Shown here piece after piece: positions 43,631 through 51,727 of a stretch of 64,000 nucleotides of DNA. The notes under the pieces were generated by a model. That model worked only from the letters and a program-made list of their open reading frames with translations, searched no databases and had not been told where the DNA came from. Numbering within the stretch: position 1 is the stretch's first letter; each line of letters begins with the position of its first letter. The stretch covers positions 496,001-560,000 of the forward strand of contig NZ_JACHGW010000001.1 in the NCBI RefSeq assembly GCF_014202505.1, in the 5' to 3' direction. This DNA comes from Armatimonas rosea (lineage in GTDB: Bacteria > Armatimonadota > Armatimonadia > Armatimonadales > Armatimonadaceae). The position numbers and the translations under genes were made by a program.

Positions 43631-44641
43631 CTACAGGTGCTTCTTTAGAAACGCCCACGCCGACGGGTCGTGGAACTCGTGGCCGCCGTCGAAGATCAGA
43701 AACTCGAAGTTGTCTCCCTTGCCGACTTTTTTGTAGTGCTCCGCCGAGGCCGGTGCCAGCTTGACTCCACCCGCCCGGTGGTCGTCGTCGTCGCTCTTGC
43801 CCGCTTGAATCAGCAGGGCGCGGGGGCAGATCAGGGCGACCAAGTCGGAGTCGAGGAGCTGGGTGAAGCGATCCGGGAAGCGGAAATCCGAGGGCACCGA
43901 GAGCTCGTCGTGCTCGTAGCGCCACTCTTGGACCCCGAAGTAGCAGCTCGATACCGCCACTTTAATGCGCGGCTCCAGCGCCGGAGTGACCAGCGCGTAG
44001 TAGCCGCCGTAGGAGAGCCCCACCATCGCGACCCGCTTGGGATCGAGCTCGGGGCGCTTCAGCAAGACATCCAGGCTGCGCGTGATCTTGGCGATCTCCA
44101 CCGCCGTGAGGCTCGTCCCGACTAGTTTCAGGCGCTCGTCGGTGCGGGTGCGGATATCGCCGGGGAAGCCATCGGCGCGGAAGAGGTGCTGGGGCGCAAA
44201 GACCGCGTAGCCGTTCTTCACCCCACCGCGCACCATGTCGTGGTAGTTGGCCCCGCCGTTGAAGAGCGCGACCTCGGGCGAGCCGCCGCCGCCGTGCATC
44301 GAGATCACCAGTGGAACGCGGCCCGTGGCATTTTTCGGCGTGATGTAGATTCCCTCAGCGTGGACACCCGGCAAGATCGGGATCATCGCTCGGTAGTAAA
44401 CGCCCAGGCTGTCCTCGCCAATCTGCGTGAAGCTCGCCGGCTCTTTGGGGTCGGGCTTGCCGGGCGGGGGGTAGCCGATACTCTCCGCAAAGCGCTGGCG
44501 GAGCTTCTTGATGTCTGAGAGGCGACGGCTCTTGTCGGTCTTGAGGTGCTCGATATAGCGCTCCAGCTCACGGGCTTGCTCGGCGCGGAGCGGGTTCGAG
44601 GCGGCGACACTGTCGTTGTAGAGGGGCGGCTGTGCGGGCAT
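43631..44641 (-). CDS. Alpha/beta hydrolase (acetylesterase/dipeptidyl-peptidase-like)
   Basis: 336 aa. The oxyanion region is ISMHGGGGSP, the nucleophile elbow GLSYGGYYAL, and the C-terminal GGHEFHD supplies the likely catalytic histidine; the acid lies near AGKSDDDDH. No signal peptide. Fits the prolyl-oligopeptidase/acetyl-xylan-esterase-like group; substrate not known. ATG at 44641 with AAAAGGAT upstream and TATAAT 18 bases before the ATG. It is divergent from the TIGR03790 gene. Confidence 0.75.
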   Translation of the reverse strand: MPAQPPLYNDSVAASNPLRAEQARELERYIEHLKTDKSRRLSDIKKLRQRFAESIGYPPPGKPDPKEPASFTQIGEDSLGVYYRAMIPILPGVHAEGIYITPKNATGRVPLVISMHGGGGSPEVALFNGGANYHDMVRGGVKNGYAVFAPQHLFRADGFPGDIRTRTDERLKLVGTSLTAVEIAKITRSLDVLLKRPELDPKRVAMVGLSYGGYYALVTPALEPRIKVAVSSCYFGVQEWRYEHDELSVPSDFRFPDRFTQLLDSDLVALICPRALLIQAGKSDDDDHRAGGVKLAPASAEHYKKVGKGDNFEFLIFDGGHEFHDPSAWAFLKKHL

Positions 44642-44659
44642 AAAAAATCCTTTTGCCTC

Positions 44660-44665
44660 ATTATA
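44660..44665 (-). promoter_or_regulatory. Perfect -10 box (TATAAT) for hydrolase gene
   Basis: TATAAT on the minus strand is 18 bases before the hydrolase ATG, in the 47-base gap between two divergent genes. Confidence 0.55.
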
Positions 44666-44675
44666 ACCTCTCGGC

Positions 44676-44681
44676 TACACT
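44676..44681 (+). promoter_or_regulatory. -10-like box (TACACT) for TIGR03790 gene
   Basis: TACACT ends 7 bases before the ATG at 44689 and lies back-to-back with the hydrolase promoter, so the two promoters must compete or be co-regulated. Confidence 0.45.
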
Positions 44682-44688
44682 CTGGAGC

Positions 44689-46419
44689 ATGAAGCACGCT
44701 TTTCTCGCGACACTCGCCGCGCTCGCTCTCCTGACCCCCTTGGCCCGTGCCAGCGGCCCGGAGAGCTGGGTCTTGGTGGTCAATGGCGACAACCCCGACT
44801 CGGTGGCGGTCGCCGATACCTACGCCCAGCTACGGAAGATTCCCGCGAGCAACCGGATCACGCTGACCGGGATTCCCACGGGCAACACGCTGGGGGTGGA
44901 CGACTTCCGGGCAAAGGTCCTCCTGCCGATTCTTGCGGCGATCCGGGAGCGGGGGCTGACGGCGCAGATCGACGGCGTGGTCTACGCGCCGGGCTTTCCC
45001 TACAGTGTCGATGTGAGCGCGGATACCAAGGGCAAGAAGCTGGCGTTTTTCCAGACCAACCCGGCCTCGCTGACCGGCCTGACCTACCTCTACGAGCAAG
45101 TGCTCCGCCGCGACACAGGCTACTTGGAGCTGGACGCCAACTTCTACGCCCGCAAGCTCCAGGCATCGGGGACGGGTGCGCTGCCGGACCTGAGCGCGGT
45201 CTACGCCCACGCCCAGGCCGCGCCCTCCGGGAGCGCCAGCGCCGACGAGAAGAAGTGGCTGGCCGAGGCGGCAAAGCTCGCGCTGCAGCTCCAGGCCACG
45301 CCTGCAAAGTCGCCCGAGCTGCTCTACAACCTGGCCTGCACGCTCGCGCTGGGGAGGCTCCCCGACGATGCGATGGTGGCGCTGACCGCCGCCGCCGCTG
45401 CGGGCTGGATGAACGCGGGCCTCACGGAGGCGGACAGTGACCTGACCAGCCTGCGCGCCCGCCCGGACTTCAAGGCGTTGCTTGAGCGCATGCGCCAGAC
45501 CGCGGTGCAGAGCGAGCCGCCTGCGCCGTTTCACAATGTCTCGCTCTGGAGCCGCCCCGGTCAGGCTGGGCGGCGCTACCTGCTCTCCGCGCTGCTCGGT
45601 CACGTGGGGGAGAAGACGGAGAGCCGCGATGAGATCCTGGCACGGCTCCAGCGAAGCGTGGGGGCGGATGGGAGCAAGCCGGCGGGGACGATCTACTACA
45701 TGGCCTCGACCGACTGGGCACGCACCGGCCCGCGCAAGTGGATCTTTCCGTCGGCGGTGGCCGCGCTTCAGCCGCTAGGGGTGAAGGGGGAGAACCTGGC
45801 GGGGGCGATCCCTCCCCAAGGCGCGCAGGTGGCCGGGACCATGATGGGGGTCGCGGGTTTCGACTGGAAGGCCTCGGGGGCGACCCTTCTCCCTGGCGCG
45901 TTCTGCGACCACCTCACCAGCTTCGGTGGGGTTCTCACGGGTGCGGGCCAGACCCTGCTCACGGAGTACCTCAAGAACGGCGCGGCGGGCGCGTGCGGCA
46001 CGGTCACCGAGCCCTACAATGTCCCCGGCAAGTTCCCCACGCCCTTTGTGCATGTCTACTACGCCAGCGGCGCGACCCTCGCCGAGGCATTTTTCCAGTC
46101 GGTGACCGGCCCCTACCAGCAGCTCCTGATCGCCGACCCGCTCTGCCGCCCATGGGCCCACCCGACAAACCCGCTTGTCGCGGGGATCAAGCCCGGTGAG
46201 CTCGTGACCGCGCCGCGCACCGTGAAAGTGGTTGCCTCCCAAGCCACGCGCCTAGAGCTCTACGTGGATGGCAAGCGCCAGGCGACCGCGCTCCCCGGCA
46301 AGCCGCTCAAGCTCGACCCCCGCGGCCTCGCACCGGGCACGCACGAGCTTCGGATCGTGGCGGTGAGCGGCCCCCTAGAGGCAACAAGCCGCGCCATCGT
46401 CCCGTTTACCGTGCGCTAG
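44689..46419 (+). CDS. TIGR03790-type secreted protein with inserted TPR-like segment
   Basis: 576 aa from the ATG at 44689. Signal peptide MKHAFLATLAALALLTPLA ending ARASG. The N-terminal domain has WVLVVNGDNPDSVAVADTY, with LRKIPASNRITLTGIP, and the C-terminal part has GTVTEPYNVPGK, GATLAEAFFQSVTGPYQQ and ADPLCRPW, the usual TIGR03790 pattern. Residues about 160-275 are an extra helical insertion containing LLYNLACTLALGRLPDDAM and LTSLRARPDFKALLERM, a TPR end-of-group pattern. Function of the family is unknown. It is convergent with the GGDEF gene, 14 bases apart. Confidence 0.75.
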   Translation: MKHAFLATLAALALLTPLARASGPESWVLVVNGDNPDSVAVADTYAQLRKIPASNRITLTGIPTGNTLGVDDFRAKVLLPILAAIRERGLTAQIDGVVYAPGFPYSVDVSADTKGKKLAFFQTNPASLTGLTYLYEQVLRRDTGYLELDANFYARKLQASGTGALPDLSAVYAHAQAAPSGSASADEKKWLAEAAKLALQLQATPAKSPELLYNLACTLALGRLPDDAMVALTAAAAAGWMNAGLTEADSDLTSLRARPDFKALLERMRQTAVQSEPPAPFHNVSLWSRPGQAGRRYLLSALLGHVGEKTESRDEILARLQRSVGADGSKPAGTIYYMASTDWARTGPRKWIFPSAVAALQPLGVKGENLAGAIPPQGAQVAGTMMGVAGFDWKASGATLLPGAFCDHLTSFGGVLTGAGQTLLTEYLKNGAAGACGTVTEPYNVPGKFPTPFVHVYYASGATLAEAFFQSVTGPYQQLLIADPLCRPWAHPTNPLVAGIKPGELVTAPRTVKVVASQATRLELYVDGKRQATALPGKPLKLDPRGLAPGTHELRIVAVSGPLEATSRAIVPFTVR

Positions 46420-46433
46420 CGGAGGGGCTCATC

Positions 46434-48797
46434 CTAGTGCGAGGCGAGGAAGGCCTCGACCATGGTGGGGTCCCACTGGGTTCCGGCACCGTCTTTGAGG
46501 ATCGCGCGGGCTTTCTCGCAGGGCATGCCTTGGCGGTAGGGGCGGTTGGTGGTCATGGCGGAGAAGGCATCGGCGACCGCCATCAGGCGGGCGAGGCGGG
46601 GGATGTTCTCGCCCCCTAGGCCCGACGGGTACCCGGTGCCGTCCCAGCGCTCGTGGTGGTGGCGGACACAGTCTAGGATGGACTCTAGGCCGGGGACGGC
46701 GCTGACAATGGCGGCACCCATCGCGGCGTGCTGGCGGACGGCGTTAAACTCCATCTCCGTGAGCTTGCCGGGCTTGCGCAGGATTGCATCGGGGACCCCG
46801 ATCTTGCCCACATCGTGCAGGAGCGCCGCGACCGCCAGCGTGTGCTGCGTCTCCGCGTCCAGCCCCAGGCTCCGGGCGATCTGGAGGCAGTAGCCCAGCA
46901 CGTCCTCGGAGTGGCGGCGGGTGTAGCGGTCTTTGTTATCGACTGCGGTGACCAGCGCATCGAGCATGGAGAAGCCCTCCAGGGCCTTGCTCATGCGCAG
47001 GCGGGTTCTCTCAGCCTCGCTATCGCTCTCCCCGCCGCTCTTGGCACGCCGCAGCTGGGCGCTGGCGAGCTCGACCAGCTCGCTCCGGCTCCGGCTATCG
47101 TCGGGGAAGACCGAGACACCGAGCGAGATGGTCAGGGGAACCGCGCTCTCGTAGCCCTCTGGCTGGTAGGAGAGCCCGCTCATGTCGTTGTAGATACGCG
47201 CCTCCAGGTCCGCGATGCTGGTCGCACCGATATTGGGGAAGATCAGCGCGAACTCATCGCCGCCAAAGCGCGCCAGGGTGTCGTAGGGGCGGCAGATGTG
47301 CTGGAGACGCAGGGCCAGCAGGCGCAGGACCTCGTCCCCGATCGCGTGGCCGTAGGCATCGTTGAAGAACTTGAAGTTGTCCAGGTCCAGCATGATCACC
47401 GCGAGGGTGGTGTTCTCCCGCTGGGCGCGGTTGGTCTCTTCCTCTAGGCGACGGTGAAAGCTGCGGTGGTTGAAGAGGTGGGTGAGGGGATCGCGCTCGG
47501 CGCGCTCCTGCGCCTCACGGAGGGCCTCCTCGCGCTGCTCCTCCAGCCGCTTGCGCTCGGTGATATCCTGGCTCACCCCGATCAGCTGTGTGCGTGCCCC
47601 GGAGCTGTCCTCAATCGCCGCGCCGTGTGCCGTGAGCCAGCGGACACTCCCATCAGGGTGATAAATACGAAACTCCACGGTCGCGGAGAGGGTGCTCTGC
47701 AAGGCATCCTGGATCGTCTGCTCCACCTGAGGGAGGTCTTCGGGGAGGATCTGCTGGAGGCAGTCTGCCCAGGTAAAGTGCGCGTCTTCCGCGTAGCCAT
47801 AGAGTGTCTTGGAGCGCTCGGAGACATAGAGAAACTCTTGAGCGACCAGGTCGACATGCCAGAGCCCCATCGCCCCGTGGTAGAGCGCGAGCTGGAGCCG
47901 CTGCTCGCTGGAGTGGGTCTCTTGCTGCTGCTGGCGTAGCGCCTCGATGGCCGCCTCTCGGGGGCGCAGGTCACGAATCGAGGCGGTGAAGTAGAGCTCG
48001 TCTTGAAGCTGCACGGGGACCGCGGTGAGCTCGATCGGGAACTCGGTGCCATCGGCGTGGAGCGCAGGGACCTCGATGCGCTGATTGAGCGCCGGTCCCT
48101 CACCGGTCTGGAGAAAGTGAGCGATCCCACGTCTGTGGCTCTCGCGGAGGGCGGGGGGGATGATCAGCTCTGCGAGGTTACGCCCGAGGGCTTCGTCTGC
48201 GGAGTAGCCAAAGAGCTCCGCAGCCACGGCATTCCACTCCAGCACACGCTCCTGGGTATCGATGGAGACAACGGCATCGAGCGCCGCTTTTTGCAGGGCT
48301 TGCTGGCGCAGGTGCCCATCTTCAAGAGCGCCTTGTGCCCGCTTACGCTCGGTGATGTCGAGGGTCGTACCGATGAGCCGGACCACGTTTCCGGTAGCAT
48401 CGCACATCGGGCGTCCCTCGGCGTGGAGCCAGCGGACAGTGCCATCGTCGCAGAGGACCCGAGTCTCGGTGGTGAAGGGCTTACCATCGTGGATCGCTTG
48501 CTGGATGAGCGCCTGAACTTTGAGGATATCGTCGGGGTGGTGGTGTCTCAGCACGACCTCCGGCGAGGTATCGGTCTCGTCGGGGGAGAGGTTGAAGAGA
48601 CGCCGCTGCTCGTGGGAGAGCCAGCCCAGGCCTGTCGTCGGGTCAAACTCCCAGCTCCCACACTGCGACAGCGCCTGTGACTCCTGAAAGCGCTTCTGGC
48701 AGGTCTGGTGGTCTTCTCGCAGACGGACAAGCTCTTCAAGGAGCATACGTTGCTCCTCGTCGAGAGGCGGATTCCGCGAGGTAAAGGGGGTGGACAT
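46434..48797 (-). CDS. PAS-PAS-PAS-GGDEF-HD-GYP cyclic-di-GMP enzyme
   Basis: 787 aa. Three PAS domains (about residues 45-150, 165-285, 300-420) each end in a DITERKR or IRDLRPRE motif. The diguanylate cyclase domain (about 435-590) has RDPLTHLFNHRSF and the active-site FGGDEF. The C-terminal HD-GYP phosphodiesterase has LLHDVGKIG and HHHERWDGTGYP. Both cyclic-di-GMP synthesis and breakdown motifs are intact, so net direction is not predictable. No membrane helix: the sensor part is cytoplasmic. Upstream is an AT-rich 104-base gap with no clear promoter. Confidence 0.92.
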   Translation of the reverse strand: MSTPFTSRNPPLDEEQRMLLEELVRLREDHQTCQKRFQESQALSQCGSWEFDPTTGLGWLSHEQRRLFNLSPDETDTSPEVVLRHHHPDDILKVQALIQQAIHDGKPFTTETRVLCDDGTVRWLHAEGRPMCDATGNVVRLIGTTLDITERKRAQGALEDGHLRQQALQKAALDAVVSIDTQERVLEWNAVAAELFGYSADEALGRNLAELIIPPALRESHRRGIAHFLQTGEGPALNQRIEVPALHADGTEFPIELTAVPVQLQDELYFTASIRDLRPREAAIEALRQQQQETHSSEQRLQLALYHGAMGLWHVDLVAQEFLYVSERSKTLYGYAEDAHFTWADCLQQILPEDLPQVEQTIQDALQSTLSATVEFRIYHPDGSVRWLTAHGAAIEDSSGARTQLIGVSQDITERKRLEEQREEALREAQERAERDPLTHLFNHRSFHRRLEEETNRAQRENTTLAVIMLDLDNFKFFNDAYGHAIGDEVLRLLALRLQHICRPYDTLARFGGDEFALIFPNIGATSIADLEARIYNDMSGLSYQPEGYESAVPLTISLGVSVFPDDSRSRSELVELASAQLRRAKSGGESDSEAERTRLRMSKALEGFSMLDALVTAVDNKDRYTRRHSEDVLGYCLQIARSLGLDAETQHTLAVAALLHDVGKIGVPDAILRKPGKLTEMEFNAVRQHAAMGAAIVSAVPGLESILDCVRHHHERWDGTGYPSGLGGENIPRLARLMAVADAFSAMTTNRPYRQGMPCEKARAILKDGAGTQWDPTMVEAFLASH

Positions 48798-48901
48798 AAG
48801 AGCGGGTTACCCTAACGCAAGTGCGACCGGAATACTGGTGTTCTAAGACATATAGTCGGTGTATAGCGGATATTTAATTATGCTTTTAAGGCGTGCGATG
48901 G

Positions 48902-49630
48902 TTAAATTTCTGGAAAGAGTGTGCCCGCAAGAGGCTCTCCCACGGTCAGGCCGAGGGGATCGGTGACCACGTGGGGCTTGCCGCTGTAGGTCGTGCTATG
49001 CTCCATAAAGATCACGATATGCGCCACCCGGGGATCGTCGGTGAGGTTCGGGGTCGCCATGTGGGCGCAGCGCCCGTGGTGGAAGGTGCAGTCGCCCGCT
49101 TTGAGAGGGACCGTGACACGGGGGAACCAGATAAACTCGGGCTCGATCCCAAAGAGGCTCCGAGGGTCGGCGAGGCTCTGGGCGGGCAGGTCCGTGTGCT
49201 TAAACGAGCCGGGCAGAAAGGTCATGCAGCCCTTCTCCACGGGCACATCGCAGAGGGCGATCCAGGCGGAGATCGGGTTGGGCGATGTGGTATGCGGCCA
49301 GTAGGGCTGGTCCTGGTGGAACTCCGTGGCGGCGTTGTTGTGGGGCTGCTTGATGAGAATCTGGTCGTGCCAGAGGCGTAGCGGGGTGCCATTGAGCGCC
49401 TTGGCCGCCGCCGCAAGATTGGGGTGCAGGGTCAGCTCACGCATCGCGGCGTCCTCGGTCCAGACATTGACATGCTGGTCGAAGACCGGGCGGTGGGAGA
49501 GCGGCGGGTTGCGGTGGGCGTAGTCGAGGGCGGCCTCGTAGAAGTGTGCGGCTTCATCGCGCGAGATCACACTGGGGATGTGTACAAATCCCTGCGTGCG
49601 AAAGGCGGCTATCTGTTCATCGGTGACCAT
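48902..49630 (-). CDS. Phytanoyl-CoA dioxygenase (PhyH)-like Fe(II)/2-oxoglutarate oxygenase
   Basis: 242 aa from the ATG at 49630 (MVTDEQIAAFRTQGFVHI). The iron ligands are His and Asp in FHQDQPYW and the distal His in the HHGRCAHM segment. The conserved Arg in DDPRVAHIVIF would bind 2-oxoglutarate. TATAAT ends 6 bases before the ATG; the longer reading upstream is rejected. It lies just downstream of the EPS run, on the same strand, 40 bases from the deacetylase stop. Substrate not known. Confidence 0.88.
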   Translation of the reverse strand: MVTDEQIAAFRTQGFVHIPSVISRDEAAHFYEAALDYAHRNPPLSHRPVFDQHVNVWTEDAAMRELTLHPNLAAAAKALNGTPLRLWHDQILIKQPHNNAATEFHQDQPYWPHTTSPNPISAWIALCDVPVEKGCMTFLPGSFKHTDLPAQSLADPRSLFGIEPEFIWFPRVTVPLKAGDCTFHHGRCAHMATPNLTDDPRVAHIVIFMEHSTTYSGKPHVVTDPLGLTVGEPLAGTLFPEI

Positions 49631-49636
49631 GGGGTT

Positions 49637-49642
49637 ATTATA
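49637..49642 (-). promoter_or_regulatory. Perfect -10 box (TATAAT) for PhyH-like gene
   Basis: TATAAT on the minus strand ends 6 bases before the ATG at 49630. A short palindrome (GCCGATT/AATCGGC, 49649-49665) lies just upstream. Confidence 0.55.
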
Positions 49643-49670
49643 CGCCCCGCCGATTGGAAATCGGCGGCGT

Positions 49671-50519
49671 TTATGCAGCGCGGGCGAGCGTGGGTTTTGT
49701 GGTTGCGCTGGCGGGGGTGGGGAGCTGCTCGCGGACATGGATGGTCTGGCGGGAGGCGATGTACTCCAGGATCTGCTCAAACGACTTGAGCTTGTCGCAG
49801 AGGTAGAGCGTGATCGGGTGGATGATCAGGGTGCTGGTCTTGCCCGCCGCCTCGTTCTGGCGCAGGCCCTCCAGCACGTGCTCGGTCCACTCCTCCACAT
49901 AGTAGCTCTGCGGCCCGAAGTCATCGCTCCAGTTGTAGCGCTTGACCCACCAGTCCACCCACTCGGGCGTCCGCTCGGCGTGGTAGAGGTGCTCGTGGTC
50001 GGGGAGGATATTGATCGGTAGGTTGTAGATCCCGTCGGGGTGCTGCTCAGGGCCGTGAGAGTCTTTCTTGACACCGTCGGAGCAGACCTGAATCCCACAG
50101 GCCGCGAGCGCTTTCTCAGTGTGGGGGCCGTGCATATACATGTGGTTGCGCCAGCAGGAGATGCGCTGCCCGGTCTTCTTCTGGATGATATCGATCGTCT
50201 TCTGGGCATCGCGGGTCTGCCACCAGAGCGGGCCGTTGTAGCTCCCGAGCAGCTTCTTGCAGGCGCGGTGGAAGAGCTGGCACTGGAAGCAGTCGTAGTT
50301 GTGGCCGCCAAGCTCCACCAGCTCGCTCCCCACCAGCGGCTTGACATCGTCCCACTCCTCGGCGAAGCACTTCCCCGAGATAAAGAAGGTCACCTTGACA
50401 TTGGCCTCTTCCAGCATCTTTAAGTAGCGCTGCGCCACTTGGAGCTCGGTGATATCGCAGTGTTTCTGGTTGCCGGTCTGGAGGCTGGTGTGGTGTAGGT
50501 CACCGGTTAGACAGATCAT
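49671..50519 (-). CDS. Polysaccharide deacetylase-like protein, EPS locus
   Basis: 282 aa from the ATG at 50519 (MICLTGDLHHTSLQ). The N-terminal strand ends in a GDLHH motif at the place of the usual TFDDG; VKVTFFISGKCF and LVELGGHNYDCF follow in NodB-like order. There are several cysteines near the second motif (YDCFQCQ). It would act on a polymer of the adjacent pathway. ATGA overlap with the upstream nucleotidyltransferase-like gene. Much of the longer frame upstream is antisense shadow. Confidence 0.65.
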   Translation of the reverse strand: MICLTGDLHHTSLQTGNQKHCDITELQVAQRYLKMLEEANVKVTFFISGKCFAEEWDDVKPLVGSELVELGGHNYDCFQCQLFHRACKKLLGSYNGPLWWQTRDAQKTIDIIQKKTGQRISCWRNHMYMHGPHTEKALAACGIQVCSDGVKKDSHGPEQHPDGIYNLPINILPDHEHLYHAERTPEWVDWWVKRYNWSDDFGPQSYYVEEWTEHVLEGLRQNEAAGKTSTLIIHPITLYLCDKLKSFEQILEYIASRQTIHVREQLPTPASATTKPTLARAA

Positions 50520-51727
50520 GGGGTCTCCTCTAGGGTCAGGCCCAGCTTCTGGACCACGGTAGCAAAGTTGATATCGCCGTGGGTGCGCCAGGTCCGCAGG
50601 TAGGCACGGCGGAGCGCGGCGGGGCTCAGGTCCGCACTGCCCAGGAGCTCCCGGGCGAGCCCCCGCTCCCGGAGCTCGGGGAGGGTGTAGGCGACTGCGG
50701 GGAAGGCGGCGGAGAGCACCTCGCGCGGGCCGCCCAGCCGCACCCCAAGCGCGGCGGCGAGGGAGAGGGAGGCGGGGGCGGGGATCGCGCTCCCGCGCAC
50801 CAGGCGCGCGCCTTGGCGCAATAGGCTCTGGCGCTCGGGGCGGAGGTTGGCGCTCAGGGCGGTCTCGATATAGCCGTCCCAGCACAGGCCGGGCTTGCCC
50901 AGGCGCTGGCGCTCCACACTGAGGTGCACATCGCTGAGCTGGCAGCGCAGGTCGAGCTGCCAGAGCTTGAGGTCGCGGTGGGCGAAGCGGCTGTAGTCGG
51001 GGCGGAACCGGAAGGCGATCGCCTCTTCGTAGAGTGCCTTGAAGCGCTCGGGGACCACGGGGCTCTGCTGCATCCGGCGGCGCTTCTCGGCGTAGCTCCA
51101 GTCGTACTGGCCGTGGGCAAAGAGCAGCGCATCGCCGTAGCCGATAATCCCCTTGACCGCGTGCTTGACCACGGTCCGGCGCTCGGTCTCGCTCTCCAGG
51201 CCGCGCTCTAGGAGCATGTCGTTGATGACAAAGAGGGTGCCGCGGTTGACCAGCAGGCTGCGGATATCCCAGAAGGGGACACTCTCCAGGGAGAACTGTG
51301 TCAGCGACGGCATGAGCTGGGGGTCGCCGAGGATGGTCTTGTGGCCGAAGCGGGCATCGTACCACATCACCAGCGCCGGCGACCGGCGCAGCTTGGCTTC
51401 GTCGATCATGCCCAGGTCCAGCCCGAGGCTGTGCTTGGTTGCCAGGGTCGCTAGGGCGGCATCGAGCTGTGTCTTGAGCGTGCTGGAATCGCCACCAGAG
51501 AGCTGGCGGGTGACCAGCAAGAAGTCCAGGTTGTTGTGGGGGCGCTCCGTGCCATCGGGGAGGGTCTCGACCCCGCCCTCGCCGCGCCCGTAGCCGCCGA
51601 TCAGCAGCAGGCTGGTCCAGCGGTCCTTGGGCAGGAGCGGCTCCAGCGCGGCGCGCACATCGGCGATGATCTGCTGGAGCAGTGCCTCGACCGCAGGGCC
51701 GCCTTCTAGGGTGTAGCGCTCGGTCAT
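50516..51727 (-). CDS. Nucleotidyltransferase-fold protein, EPS locus
   Basis: 403 aa from the ATG at 51727 (MTERYTLEGGPAVEALL). Near residue 45 the motif LLLIGGYGRGEGG begins, as in the nucleotidyltransferase superfamily. The usual D-x-D reads NNLDFLLV, so the first acid is Asn; activity is therefore uncertain. The rest is helical. It overlaps the GT4 stop by ATGA and the deacetylase start by ATGA, so all three are translationally coupled. Role in polysaccharide synthesis is inferred from place. Confidence 0.6.
   Translation of the reverse strand: MTERYTLEGGPAVEALLQQIIADVRAALEPLLPKDRWTSLLLIGGYGRGEGGVETLPDGTERPHNNLDFLLVTRQLSGGDSSTLKTQLDAALATLATKHSLGLDLGMIDEAKLRRSPALVMWYDARFGHKTILGDPQLMPSLTQFSLESVPFWDIRSLLVNRGTLFVINDMLLERGLESETERRTVVKHAVKGIIGYGDALLFAHGQYDWSYAEKRRRMQQSPVVPERFKALYEEAIAFRFRPDYSRFAHRDLKLWQLDLRCQLSDVHLSVERQRLGKPGLCWDGYIETALSANLRPERQSLLRQGARLVRGSAIPAPASLSLAAALGVRLGGPREVLSAAFPAVAYTLPELRERGLARELLGSADLSPAALRRAYLRTWRTHGDINFATVVQKLGLTLEETP

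Noticed and set aside
50520-51365. N-terminal extension of the deacetylase frame by about 280 residues
   Set aside because: The extension is Arg/Pro-rich shadow of the nucleotidyltransferase-like gene; the ATGA overlap at 50519 gives the natural start.
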